The notes under the pieces are model-generated. The model ran no database searches. It saw only the letters and a program-made list of their open reading frames with translations, and had not been told where the DNA came from. Both the position numbers and the translations under genes were made by a program. Positions 7,323 through 15,805 of a stretch of DNA of 64,000 nucleotides are shown here, in pieces; positions within the stretch are counted from its first letter, which is position 1, and each line of letters starts with the position of its first letter. Origin of the DNA: Rhizobium mayense (GTDB taxonomy: Bacteria; Pseudomonadota; Alphaproteobacteria; Rhizobiales; Rhizobiaceae); assembly GCF_030272705.1 (NCBI RefSeq), contig NZ_JARFYM010000012.1:1-64000 (forward strand). The letters are read 5' to 3'.

Positions 7323-8317
7323 TCGTCGTCCGGCTCCCCTGCCGTTGCCTCGTCAAAGCCGAGGAGGTTCCACGTCTGCACCATATGTGGCGGCAGCGGC
7401 GCGGTGACGCGCAGGCGCCCGCCATTTGGATGCGGGATATCGATGTGGCGGGCGTGCAGATGCAGCCGCTTCTGAACGCCGCCTGGGAAGTCCCAATTCG
7501 GATCGTCCTCGAAATATTTGGGATCGCCGATGATCGGATGGCCGATATGCAGCGCATGGACGCGGAGCTGGTGGGTGCGGCCGGTATAGGGTTCCATCTC
7601 CAGCCAGGCGAGGCGCTGGGCGGCAGTTTCCACGATGCGGTAATAGGAGACCGCGTGATCTGCGCCCTCCTCGCCATGTTTGGCGATGCGCATGCGGTCG
7701 CCGTCCGGTGTCGTTTCCTTCACCAGCCAGGTGGAAATCTTGTCTTCCTGCTTGCGCGGGACGCCCTTCACCAGCGACCAATAGGTCTTTTTGGTATCGC
7801 GCTCGCGAAAGGCGGCCGTCAGCTTCTGCGCAGCACCGCGGGTGCGAGCGACCACAAGGACGCCGGACGTGTCGCGATCGAGGCGATGCACCAGGCGCGG
7901 CTTCTCGCCCTTCTGGCTCGTCCAAGCCTCCAGCATCTTGTCGATATGGCGGCTGACGCCGGAGCCGCCCTGCACGGCAAGGCCGGCCGGCTTGTTCAGC
8001 ACATAGACCTTGTCGTCCTCGTGCAGCAGCATACGCGCCAGAAGCTCGGCATCGCCCGAATGCTTCAGCTCCTTGCCGGCGATAGGACCATTCTTCGGGC
8101 CTTTGGCGTCGACATCGAGCGGCGGCACGCGCACCATCTGCCCCGGCTGAACGCGCGCATCCGTCTTCACACGGCCGCCGTCGACACGCACCTGGCCGGA
8201 GCGCATCAGCTTTTGCAATTGTCCAAAGCCAAGTCCGGGGAAATGCACCTTGAACCAACGGTCGAGGCGCATGCCGGCCTCATCAGGCTCGACCTTTATA
8301 TGCTCAATCCCGGCCAT
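7319..8317 (-). CDS. rluC: Ribosomal large subunit pseudouridine synthase (RluC/RluD type)
   Basis: A 332-residue RluA-family pseudouridine synthase. An N-terminal S4 RNA-binding domain (about residues 13-65, with RLDRWFKVHFP) precedes the catalytic domain, whose HRLDRDTSG motif provides the catalytic Asp147. The later YTGRTHQLRVH motif is also typical of the family. It isomerises specific uridines in 23S rRNA. RluC is preferred over RluD because of the VDGGRVKTDARVQPGQMVRVPP segment and genomic position next to an HAD phosphatase and ATP12 gene, but the distinction is not certain. Confidence 0.88.
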   Translation of the reverse strand: MAGIEHIKVEPDEAGMRLDRWFKVHFPGLGFGQLQKLMRSGQVRVDGGRVKTDARVQPGQMVRVPPLDVDAKGPKNGPIAGKELKHSGDAELLARMLLHEDDKVYVLNKPAGLAVQGGSGVSRHIDKMLEAWTSQKGEKPRLVHRLDRDTSGVLVVARTRGAAQKLTAAFRERDTKKTYWSLVKGVPRKQEDKISTWLVKETTPDGDRMRIAKHGEEGADHAVSYYRIVETAAQRLAWLEMEPYTGRTHQLRVHALHIGHPIIGDPKYFEDDPNWDFPGGVQKRLHLHARHIDIPHPNGGRLRVTAPLPPHMVQTWNLLGFDEATAGEPDDE

Positions 8318-8341
8318 TCTTCTTCTTTCAAGCGCCGCGAC

Positions 8342-8381
8342 ATGATCCCGAAAAGTGTGAAACGGTTTCGGACAAGATCAT
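8342..8381. repeat. Dispersed palindromic repeat (rhizobial type)
   Basis: An imperfect hairpin: ATGATC pairs with GATCAT and CCGAAA pairs with TTTCGG across an AGTG-containing centre. The arrangement (palindromic arms, AAAGTG then CGGTTT) is shared with the element near 63164-63269. It lies in the gap upstream of rluC and probably belongs to the short intergenic repeats common in Rhizobium. Confidence 0.6.
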
Positions 8382-8445
8382 ACCAAATCAGGGAACTGGG
8401 GCGATCAGGCCCCAGAGCCGGGTCATCCCGGCCTTTTGAGGTGGC

Positions 8446-8477
8446 TTTAGAGCATTTCGGCGAAAAGTGGAAACCGG
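8446..8477. repeat. Second, partial copy of a palindromic repeat
   Basis: TTTAGAGCATTTCGG followed by GAAAAGTGGAAACCGG resembles the usual rhizobial intergenic repeat beginning TTTAGAGCATTT. Only one arm is clear, so this may be a decayed copy next to the one at 8342-8381. Confidence 0.45.
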
Positions 8478-8534
8478 AATTGTCGATGGGCGGGAATTTT
8501 GTGACAGCGATGCATCTTGGCGCCGGCGCAAACC

Positions 8535-9068
8535 TCAGCTTGCGTTCGGCGCCATGACCGGCAAAGCGATATCGACCATCCCCGCCTTATCGAACATCAG
8601 CATTACCGGCACTGTGCTGCCCTGCTTGAACGGCGTCTTCACCTGCTTGAACATCATGTGCAGGCTGTTCGGCGAAAGTGTCACGGTGGCGCCTGCAGGA
8701 ATGGCGATACCTTCCTTGACTTCGCGCATCTTCATGATCTGACCTTCCATCTTCATCTCATGCAGCTCGACCTTACCGGCGGCAGAGGATGTGACGGAGG
8801 TTAGCCTGTCGTCGCTGCTGCCGCCATTGTGGATGGTGATATAGCCGCCGCCGACCGGCTGTCCGGGCAACATGGCGCGGACATAACCGCCGCTGATGTC
8901 GAGGTCGCCGAGCTTTGCTGTCGCCGCGCTCGTGGGCGCCTTGCCAGCATCCATATGCATTCCGGACATGCTATTCATGTCGTTGCCCTGCTGGGCCATG
9001 ACGGCGGCAGCGGAGAAGGATAGTGCGGTCGCCGAAATCAGCAATGTTACGATATATTTGCGGTTCAT
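8535..9068 (-). CDS. Periplasmic copper chaperone PCuAC
   Basis: A 177-residue protein with a Sec signal peptide (MNRKYIVTLLISATALS, likely cut after AVMA). The mature protein has a Met/His-rich linker (NDMNSMSGMHMD) and then a PCuAC domain from about residue 52 to 175 with the copper ligands HEMKMEGQIMKM and NSLHMMF, matching the H-M...M...HXM pattern. Such proteins hand Cu(I) to cytochrome oxidase Cu centres. The start at 9068 is preferred because AGGAG lies six bases before it; an adjacent ATG at 9071 is possible. It stands alone, without a SCO gene beside it. Confidence 0.9.
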   Translation of the reverse strand: MNRKYIVTLLISATALSFSAAAVMAQQGNDMNSMSGMHMDAGKAPTSAATAKLGDLDISGGYVRAMLPGQPVGGGYITIHNGGSSDDRLTSVTSSAAGKVELHEMKMEGQIMKMREVKEGIAIPAGATVTLSPNSLHMMFKQVKTPFKQGSTVPVMLMFDKAGMVDIALPVMAPNAS

Positions 9069-9256
9069 CATTGGCTCCTGCCCGGCTCCTCTATTCACGC
9101 ATGGGATAGCCTGCCGAAGCGCGATTGCAAAGTCCCCTGCATCCATTGGTCGCGCGCATGGGTATGGGCTCGATATGCGACACGACAAAAATTTGTTTCA
9201 GGGCGACATTTGCCCCTTGCCATCCTCGGCGACTACCAGATAATGGCACGCAACCC

Positions 9257-9406
9257 TGTTGGGAGAATCCGGCGCGAGCCGGTGCCGAAGGAGCAACCGC
9301 CCCGGAAACTCTCAGGCCAAAGGACCAGCAAGGGGCAGACGGAACTCTGGAGAGAAACGCGCAAGCGTTCGCCGAAGGGATAACAATCTCAGGCAAACAG
9401 ACAGAG
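9257..9406 (+). promoter_or_regulatory. Tandem glycine riboswitch
   Basis: Two consecutive glycine aptamers. Aptamer 1 spans about 9257-9330, with P1 GTTGG (9258-9262) against CCAGC (9325-9329) and the core blocks GGGAGA, GCCGAAGGAGCAA and CTCAGGCCAAAGGAC. Aptamer 2 spans about 9345-9406, with P1 CTCTG against CAGAG and blocks GGAGAG, GCCGAAGG and CTCAGGCAAACAGAC. The short linker between aptamers and the position before gcvT are standard for this class, which senses glycine and turns on the cleavage system. Confidence 0.95.
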
Positions 9407-9484
9407 GGGGCTCATCGCAAGGCGCAGTCGCGCCCGAATTTTGAGCCCGCGCTTTTGGCTGAGCGCAAACCCCGGAGGCGTCAT

Positions 9485-10621
9485 TTGGACGAGACCGCTG
9501 CCCTCAAGAAGACACCCCTTCACACCCTGCATCTGTCGCTCGGTGCCCGCATGGTACCGTTTGCCGGCTATGACATGCCGGTGCAATATCCTGCCGGCGT
9601 GCTCAAGGAGCATCTCTGGACCCGTGCATCGGCCGGTGTGTTTGACGTCTCGCATATGGGGCAGGTGACGATCCGCGCCCGCTCCGGCTCTTACGAAGAT
9701 GCAGCGCGGGCGTTGGAAAGCCTGGTGCCGATCGATATTGTCGGGCTCGCCGAGGGCCGTCAGCGCTACGGTTTTTTCACCGATGACAATGGCGGCATTC
9801 TTGATGATCTGATGATCACCCACATGGACGACTATCTCTTCGTGGTCGTCAATGCTGCCTGCAAGGATGCAGATCTTAAGCATCTTCAAGACCATATCGG
9901 CGATACCTGCGAAGTCACATTACTTGATCGCGCCCTGATCGCGCTGCAGGGACCGCGTGCCGTCTCCGTTCTCGCCGAGCTCTGGGCGGATCTCGCCCAC
10001 ATGAAGTTCATGGATGTCCGCCATTGTCGCCTGCATGACGTTTCCTGTCTTGTCTCCCGCTCGGGCTATAGTGGCGAAGACGGCTTCGAGATTTCCGTAC
10101 CGGCCGACAAGGCCGAAGATATTGCCAAGCGGCTGCTGGAACACCCCGATGTCCAGCCGATCGGTCTCGGCGCCCGCGATTCCCTGCGTCTCGAAGCGGG
10201 GCTTTGCCTCTACGGCAACGACATCGACCAGACGACGACGCCGGCGGAAGCAGCACTCGAATGGGCAATGCAGAAGGCCCGCAAGACTGGCGGCGCCCGC
10301 GCTGGCGGTTTTCCTGGTGCGAGCCGCATCCTTGCAGAGCTCGACAACGGCGCCACGCGGCGCCGTGTCGGTCTGAAGCCGGAAGGCAAGGCACCGGTGC
10401 GTGGCCATGCCAAGCTTTATGCGGATGCTGAAGGCAAGACCGAGATCGGTGAAGTCACCTCCGGTGGCTTTGGTCCGAGTATCGAAGGTCCCGTTGCCAT
10501 GGGTTACGTGCCCGTCAGCTTCGCAGCACCTGGCACGCCAGTCTACGCCGAGGTGCGTGGCAAATACCTGCCGGTCGCCGTTTCTCCCCTGCCTTTCATC
10601 ACCCCGACCTACAAACGCTAA
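9485..10621 (+). CDS. gcvT: Glycine cleavage system T protein (aminomethyltransferase)
   Basis: A 378-residue aminomethyltransferase that moves the methylene group from aminomethyl-lipoyl GcvH to tetrahydrofolate, releasing ammonia. It carries KKTPLHTLHLSLGARMVPFAGYDMPVQ near the start, GVFDVSHMGQ, and the C-terminal EIGEVTSGGFGPS and VRGKYLPV segments. The start is a TTG at 9485 with GGAGG six bases upstream; it gives the normal MDETAALKKTPLH N-terminus, and no ATG is suitably placed. It is 78 bases after the glycine riboswitch and 26 bases before gcvH. Confidence 0.95.
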   Translation: MDETAALKKTPLHTLHLSLGARMVPFAGYDMPVQYPAGVLKEHLWTRASAGVFDVSHMGQVTIRARSGSYEDAARALESLVPIDIVGLAEGRQRYGFFTDDNGGILDDLMITHMDDYLFVVVNAACKDADLKHLQDHIGDTCEVTLLDRALIALQGPRAVSVLAELWADLAHMKFMDVRHCRLHDVSCLVSRSGYSGEDGFEISVPADKAEDIAKRLLEHPDVQPIGLGARDSLRLEAGLCLYGNDIDQTTTPAEAALEWAMQKARKTGGARAGGFPGASRILAELDNGATRRRVGLKPEGKAPVRGHAKLYADAEGKTEIGEVTSGGFGPSIEGPVAMGYVPVSFAAPGTPVYAEVRGKYLPVAVSPLPFITPTYKR

Positions 10622-10647
10622 ACGTCATATTCCAGAGAGGATCGTCA

Positions 10648-11010
10648 ATGCTGAAATTCACCGAAGAACATGAGTGGCTGAACATTGAAGGCGATGTTGC
10701 GACCGTTGGGATCACGGCGCATGCCGCTGAACAGCTTGGCGATCTCGTTTTCGTCGAACTGCCCGAAGTCGGCGCTAGCTTCTCCAAGGGCGACGATGCC
10801 GCGACCGTCGAATCCGTCAAGGCGGCGTCAGAGGTCTATTGTCCGCTCGATGGCGAGATCACTGAGATCAACGAAGCCATTACCGCCGATCCGGCACTCG
10901 TCAATTCCGACCCGATGGGAGCTGGCTGGTTCTTCAAGTTGAAGCTCAAGAATGTCGCCGATGCCAATGGTTTGCTGGATGAATCCGGCTATAAGGAGCT
11001 CATCGCGTAA
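10648..11010 (+). CDS. gcvH: Glycine cleavage system H protein
   Basis: A 120-residue lipoyl carrier protein shuttling the aminomethyl group between GcvP, GcvT and the L protein. The lipoylated lysine is Lys58 in ATVESVKAASE, inside the usual ESVKA motif. The N-terminal FTEEHEWLNIEGDVATVGIT and the C-terminal NSDPMGAGWFFKL segments are family typical, and the length is normal. GAGAGG stands before the ATG. Its stop codon shares one base with the start of gcvP (TAATG), so translation is coupled. Confidence 0.97.
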   Translation: MLKFTEEHEWLNIEGDVATVGITAHAAEQLGDLVFVELPEVGASFSKGDDAATVESVKAASEVYCPLDGEITEINEAITADPALVNSDPMGAGWFFKLKLKNVADANGLLDESGYKELIA

Positions 11011-13874
11011 TGGATACGCCTACTGAATTCACGTTTACGGACTACCAGCCCTACGATTTCGCCAATCGCCGCCATATCGGTCCGTCTCCGTCTGAAATGG
11101 CCGATATGCTGAAGGTAATCGGCTATGGCAGCCTCGACGGACTGATCGATGCGACTCTGCCGCCCTCCATCCGCCAGAAGGCGCCGCTCATCTGGGGCGC
11201 GCCGATGACGGAGCGCGAGGCGCTCGACAAGCTGCGCGAGACCGCCAACAAGAACAAGGTTCTCGTTTCGCTGATTGGCCAGGGCTACTACGGCACGATC
11301 ACGCCGCCGGTCATCCAGCGCAATATTCTGGAAAATCCGGCCTGGTACACGGCATATACGCCCTATCAGCCGGAAATCAGCCAGGGTCGCCTCGAGGCAT
11401 TGCTGAACTACCAGACGATGATCTGTGACCTGACGGGTCTCGATGTTGCCAACGCCTCGCTTCTCGATGAAGCGACGGCTGCCGCCGAAGGCATGGCGAT
11501 GGCCGAACGCGTGGCGAAATCCAAGGCCAAGGCCTTCTTCGTCGACGCGGATTGCCATCCGCAGACCATTGCTTTGATCAAGACCCGCGCCGAACCGCTG
11601 GGCTGGACTGTCATCGTTGGCAATCCTTTCAGCGATCTCGATCCGGTCGATGTCTTCGGCGCCATCTTCCAATATCCGGGCACGCACGGTCACATCAATG
11701 ACTTCACCGGGCTGATCTCGAGACTGCATCAGACCGGCGCGATCGCCGTTGTCGCTGCCGATCCGCTCGCTCTGACGCTGCTGAAGTCACCCGGCGAAAT
11801 GGGTGCCGACATTGCCGTCGGCTCGTCGCAGCGCTTTGGCGTGCCGGTGGGTTACGGCGGTCCGCATGCGGCCTACATGGCCGTCAAGGATGCCTATAAG
11901 CGATCCATGCCCGGCCGTCTTGTCGGCGTTTCGGTCGACGCGCGCGGCAACCGCGCCTATCGCCTGTCGCTGCAGACCCGCGAACAGCACATCCGTCGCG
12001 AAAAGGCGACGTCGAACATCTGCACTGCGCAGGTGCTGCTCGCCGTCATGGCCTCCATGTACGCCGTCTTCCACGGCCCGCAGGGCATCAAGGCTATTGC
12101 CCAACAGGTGCACCAGAAGGCCGTATTGATGGCCAAGGGCCTGGAAAAGCTCGGCTACAAGATCGAACCGGAGACCTTCTTCGACACGATCACCGTCGAG
12201 GTCGGTCACATGCAGAGCCTGATCCTGCGCGCGGCCGTCGCTGAAGGTGTCAACCTGCGCAAGGTCGGAGAAACCAAGATCGGCATGAGCCTCGACGAGC
12301 GCACACGTCCGGCAACGCTGGAAGCCGTCTGGCGCGCCTTTGGCGGCAATTTCCCTCTCGCCGACTTCGAGCCCGGCTATCGCCTGCCGAAGGGCCTGTT
12401 GCGCACCAGCGAATACCTGACGCATCCGATCTTCCACATGAACCGCGCCGAAAGCGAAATGACCCGCTACATCCGCCGGCTCTCCGACCGCGATCTCGCG
12501 CTTGACCGCGCCATGATCCCGCTCGGCTCCTGCACGATGAAGCTGAACGCAACGGCGGAAATGCTGCCGATCACCTGGCCGGAATTCTCCGACATCCATC
12601 CGTTCGTTCCGGCTGATCAGGCGCTCGGCTATCGCGAGATGATCAACGACCTGACGGAGAAGCTCTGCGCGGTCACGGGCTACGATGCCTTCTCGATGCA
12701 GCCGAACTCAGGCGCGCAGGGCGAATATGCAGGCCTCTTGACCATCCGCAACTACCACATCGCCAACGGTCAGGGTCACCGCGACGTCTGCCTGATCCCG
12801 ACCTCGGCGCACGGCACTAATCCGGCCTCCGCGCAGATGGCCGGCATGAAGGTTGTGGTCGTCAAGGTCAGCGATGACGGCGATATCGACATGGCCGATT
12901 TCCGCGCCAAGGCCGAGCAATATGCCGATACCCTCTCCTGCTGCATGATCACCTATCCGTCGACGCACGGCGTCTTCGAAGAAACTGTGAAGGAGATTTG
13001 CGCTATCGTGCATATGCACGGCGGTCAGGTTTATCTCGATGGCGCCAATATGAACGCCATGGTCGGCCTTTCCCGCCCAGGCGATATCGGCTCCGACGTC
13101 AGCCACCTGAACCTGCACAAGACCTTCTGCATTCCGCATGGCGGCGGCGGTCCCGGCATGGGTCCCATCGGGGTCAAGGCGCATCTGGCAGCGTATCTGC
13201 CCGGCCACCCGGAAACCGACGGCCGCAGCGGCGCAGTGTCCGCTGCAGCTTTTGGCTCGGCTTCGATCCTGCCGATCTCCTGGAGCTATTGCCTGATGAT
13301 GGGCGGCGAAGGGCTGACGCAGGCGACGAAGGTCGCGATCCTCAACGCCAACTATATCGCAGCGCGGCTGACGGGCGCTTACGACGTGCTCTACAAATCG
13401 CATACGGGCCGCGTGGCGCATGAGTGCATCATCGACACCCGTCCGCTGGTCGACAGCGCCGGCGTCACCGTCGACGACGTCGCGAAGCGCCTGATCGATT
13501 GCGGGTTCCACGCTCCGACGATGAGCTGGCCGGTTGCCGGCACGCTAATGATCGAACCGACCGAATCGGAAACCAAGGCGGAGCTTGACCGCTTCTGCGA
13601 GGCGATGCTGGCGATCCGCGAGGAAGCCCGCGCCATCGAAGAAGGGCGGATGGATAAAAACGACAACCCACTGAAAAACGCCCCGCACACGGTCGAAGAC
13701 CTGGTTGGCGAGTGGAACCGTCCCTACTCCCGCGAACAGGCTTGCTTCCCGCCGGGCGCTTTCCGCGTGGACAAATATTGGTCGCCGGTCAATCGTGTCG
13801 ATAACGTCTACGGTGACCGGAATCTCATCTGCACCTGCCCGCCAGTTGAGGCCTACGCCGAAGCCGCGGAATAA
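11010..13874 (+). CDS. gcvP: Glycine dehydrogenase (decarboxylating), P protein
   Basis: A 954-residue full-length, single-chain P protein that decarboxylates glycine and loads the aminomethyl group on GcvH. The N-terminal half shows IGPSPSEMADML and the regulatory-type fold; the C-terminal half has the PLP lysine at about residue 704 in NLHKTFCIPHGGGGPG, preceded by DGANMNAMVG. The dimeric alpha2 form is expected since both halves are in one polypeptide. The start overlaps gcvH by one base with AAGGAG within the end of gcvH. The L protein (lpd) is not in the window. Confidence 0.97.
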   Translation: MDTPTEFTFTDYQPYDFANRRHIGPSPSEMADMLKVIGYGSLDGLIDATLPPSIRQKAPLIWGAPMTEREALDKLRETANKNKVLVSLIGQGYYGTITPPVIQRNILENPAWYTAYTPYQPEISQGRLEALLNYQTMICDLTGLDVANASLLDEATAAAEGMAMAERVAKSKAKAFFVDADCHPQTIALIKTRAEPLGWTVIVGNPFSDLDPVDVFGAIFQYPGTHGHINDFTGLISRLHQTGAIAVVAADPLALTLLKSPGEMGADIAVGSSQRFGVPVGYGGPHAAYMAVKDAYKRSMPGRLVGVSVDARGNRAYRLSLQTREQHIRREKATSNICTAQVLLAVMASMYAVFHGPQGIKAIAQQVHQKAVLMAKGLEKLGYKIEPETFFDTITVEVGHMQSLILRAAVAEGVNLRKVGETKIGMSLDERTRPATLEAVWRAFGGNFPLADFEPGYRLPKGLLRTSEYLTHPIFHMNRAESEMTRYIRRLSDRDLALDRAMIPLGSCTMKLNATAEMLPITWPEFSDIHPFVPADQALGYREMINDLTEKLCAVTGYDAFSMQPNSGAQGEYAGLLTIRNYHIANGQGHRDVCLIPTSAHGTNPASAQMAGMKVVVVKVSDDGDIDMADFRAKAEQYADTLSCCMITYPSTHGVFEETVKEICAIVHMHGGQVYLDGANMNAMVGLSRPGDIGSDVSHLNLHKTFCIPHGGGGPGMGPIGVKAHLAAYLPGHPETDGRSGAVSAAAFGSASILPISWSYCLMMGGEGLTQATKVAILNANYIAARLTGAYDVLYKSHTGRVAHECIIDTRPLVDSAGVTVDDVAKRLIDCGFHAPTMSWPVAGTLMIEPTESETKAELDRFCEAMLAIREEARAIEEGRMDKNDNPLKNAPHTVEDLVGEWNRPYSREQACFPPGAFRVDKYWSPVNRVDNVYGDRNLICTCPPVEAYAEAAE

Positions 13875-13889
13875 GTGTTTTTCCAAAAA

Positions 13890-13914
13890 AGCGAAGCGGC
13901 TCAGCCGCTTCGCT
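13890..13914 (+). terminator. Hairpin after gcvP
   Basis: A perfect ten-pair stem (AGCGAAGCGG with CCGCTTCGCT) with a five-base loop begins 16 bases after the gcvP stop. Only a weak T-rich stretch follows on the forward strand; a run of six A precedes it, which would act as the T tract for reverse-strand transcripts. It probably ends the gcvTHP transcript. Confidence 0.7.
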
Positions 13915-14026
13915 CTTGCTCGACATAAATCTATCGCGAAAAATCACTATGACTGCGCCGCGCGTCCTATGGGGCGTGCGGCACTTTTTACAGCGCGGCG
14001 AAATACGGCGCCGGAAGTCATACATC

Positions 14027-14647
14027 ATGCCGGATTTGTCAGGATTTTACTTTGTTGCGGGACGGGAATCTCTTTCCTCTCCGCCGCTCGTTCTGTTGCA
14101 TGGCAGCGGGAGAAGCGAAGCGGAACTCATTCCGCTCGCAGACGAAATTGCACCACAGCGGCCCTACATGTCTTTGCGTGGCGGCGTGGATTGGGAAGGT
14201 GGCTTTGCCTTTTTCCGTCGCAATCCCGACCGGAGCCTCGACCATGATGATCTCCGTGAGCAGACGGCTCGGATCTGTCGGTTCATAGGTGCTGTCGTTG
14301 AACAGGGCGTATTGAGGCAGCCTCCCATATTGCTGGGATTTTCCAATGGTGCGATCATGGCCGCCTCTATCCTGCATACCCAGCCTGGCTTGGCGTCGGG
14401 CGCCATCCTGTTACGCCCTTTGTCGCCCGCGCCGGGCAAAGCTTTCGCGCCGATGCCCGGCCTGCCGGTCTTGATTACCGCAGTCGAAAATGATGAACGC
14501 CGGCGACCCGACGATTCGGTGCTGGTAAAAACACAATTTGAGAACTGTCAGGCGGATGTCCGCAGCTATCTGCTGCCGACGGGCCACGGCTTGCACGAGA
14601 GTGAAGCCGGCCTGATCCGCGATTGGATTATACAGAAAGGCATATAA
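14027..14647 (+). CDS. Alpha/beta hydrolase (phospholipase/carboxylesterase type)
   Basis: A 206-residue alpha/beta hydrolase. LVLLHGSGRSEAEL forms the oxyanion region, GFSNGA carries the nucleophile serine, and TGHGLHESE probably supplies the catalytic histidine; an acidic residue in TAVENDE is the likely third member. It resembles the small YpfH-like esterases; the substrate is unknown and no signal peptide is present. The start at 14027 gives the normal MPDLSGFYFVAGR entry; a longer in-frame start at 13916 would overlap the terminator region. It is one base from the following HTH gene and so probably co-transcribed with it. Confidence 0.75.
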   Translation: MPDLSGFYFVAGRESLSSPPLVLLHGSGRSEAELIPLADEIAPQRPYMSLRGGVDWEGGFAFFRRNPDRSLDHDDLREQTARICRFIGAVVEQGVLRQPPILLGFSNGAIMAASILHTQPGLASGAILLRPLSPAPGKAFAPMPGLPVLITAVENDERRRPDDSVLVKTQFENCQADVRSYLLPTGHGLHESEAGLIRDWIIQKGI

Positions 14648-14648
14648 A

Positions 14649-14924
14649 ATGGCCCAGCAAACGCCCGTCAGCGTGGAGGCCGTCGACGGCTATATCGCGG
14701 CCGCCTTCGAAACCGACGATCCGTCCTCCATCGCCAAGGCGCTCGGCGAGGTCGCCCGAACGCGCAACATGAGCAAGCTTGCCAAGGATGTCGGCATGAA
14801 CCGCTCTGCTCTTTATCGGGCGCTGAGTGGCGACGGAAATCCGGAATTTGCGACCATCTTGAAGGTTGTCAGGGCGCTCGGCTTGAAGCTGATGCCAGTC
14901 GAGCGCGAATCCGACGCCGCCTGA
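14649..14924 (+). CDS. HigA-like antidote / XRE-type HTH protein (orphan)
   Basis: A 91-residue protein matching the putative addiction-module antidote family: an N-terminal helix (YIAAAFETDDPSSIAKALGEVARTR) and a helix-turn-helix (MSKLAKDVGMNRSALYRALSGDGNPEFATILKVVRALGLKL). These proteins usually follow a small RelE/HigB-type toxin gene. Here the upstream neighbour is an esterase-like gene instead, with one base between them, and no toxin gene is seen within the surrounding kilobases. It may be a lone regulator derived from such a module. Confidence 0.8.
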   Translation: MAQQTPVSVEAVDGYIAAAFETDDPSSIAKALGEVARTRNMSKLAKDVGMNRSALYRALSGDGNPEFATILKVVRALGLKLMPVERESDAA

Positions 14925-14947
14925 TATCAAGCGGCGCTCGGCATCTG

Positions 14948-15337
14948 TCAGACGGCCGGGGCGGCCTGACGTTGTGCCGCCAAAGCCGCAAGGTCGGCAG
15001 GCTTCAGTTCTACAGATTCGCCGCAGCCGCAGGCCGACGTCTGGTTCGGATTGGTGAAGGTGAAGCCGGAGCGCAGCGTTGTGGTCTCGAAGCCCATCTC
15101 GGTGCCAAGCAGGTAAAGCACCGCCGACGGCTCGACCCATACTTTGGCGCCGTCGCGCTCGATCAGGTCGTCCTTGGCGCTCGGTTCGGTCACGAGGTCG
15201 ATGGTATATTCCATCCCGGCGCAGCCGCCCTTCTTGATGCCGACGCGAACGCCTTTGGCATCGGGGCCGGAATTTTCGACGATCGCCTTGACGCGTGCTG
15301 CGGCGTCATCCGTCATGCTCATCACTGCAAAGCCCAT
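14948..15337 (-). CDS. sufA: Iron-sulfur assembly A-type carrier SufA
   Basis: A 129-residue A-type Fe-S carrier protein. The three cluster-binding cysteines are present: Cys39 in KGGCAGMEY and Cys103 and Cys105 in SACGCGES. It receives clusters from SufBCD and passes them to apoproteins. The start at 15337 has AAGGAG nine bases upstream; an in-frame ATG at 15358 would include that site. It is the last gene of the suf operon, following sufT by 76 bases. Confidence 0.93.
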   Translation of the reverse strand: MGFAVMSMTDDAAARVKAIVENSGPDAKGVRVGIKKGGCAGMEYTIDLVTEPSAKDDLIERDGAKVWVEPSAVLYLLGTEMGFETTTLRSGFTFTNPNQTSACGCGESVELKPADLAALAAQRQAAPAV

Positions 15338-15413
15338 GGGCTCATTCTCCTTCCACAACCGGGGTCAAGATCCGGTGCTTCGAGTCATAATGTAAAGCGG
15401 GCAGCTTAAAGCT

Positions 15414-15794
15414 TCAATACCAGCCGACCGCTACCTGCGCCTCTTCCGACATGCGATCCGGAGTCCACGGCGGGTCGAAGGTCATGGCGACTTCGACGCC
15501 TGAAACGCCTTCGACGGCGCCGACCGCATTTTCGACCCAGCCGGGCATCTCGCCGGCGACCGGGCAGCCCGGCGCAGTCAGCGTCATCACGATCTTCACC
15601 ATGCGGTCGTCTTCGATATCGATCTTGTAGACCAGGCCGAGTTCGAAGATATCGGCTGGGATTTCAGGATCATAGACCGTCTTCAGCGCGCCGATGACAT
15701 CGTCGCTGAGGCGTGCCAGCTCTTCCTCGGGAATGCTGGAATGCACGATGCCCTCGCGCACGCCGATCTTCTGTTCGCTTTCATCGAGTGACAT
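15414..15794 (-). CDS. sufT: SUF system-associated DUF59 protein (SufT-like)
   Basis: A 126-residue MIP18/DUF59 protein. The family signature is visible: LKTVYDPEIPADIFELGLVYKI, then LTAPGCPVAGEMP with the conserved Cys77, and VAMTFDPPWTPDRMSEEA. DUF59 proteins assist Fe-S cluster maturation or transfer. It starts at 15794 with AAGGAGG seven bases before the ATG, eleven bases after the sufS stop, consistent with one operon. The gene has been called sufX or sufT in related bacteria. Confidence 0.9.
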   Translation of the reverse strand: MSLDESEQKIGVREGIVHSSIPEEELARLSDDVIGALKTVYDPEIPADIFELGLVYKIDIEDDRMVKIVMTLTAPGCPVAGEMPGWVENAVGAVEGVSGVEVAMTFDPPWTPDRMSEEAQVAVGWY

Positions 15795-15805
15795 CACTTG
15801 CCTCC

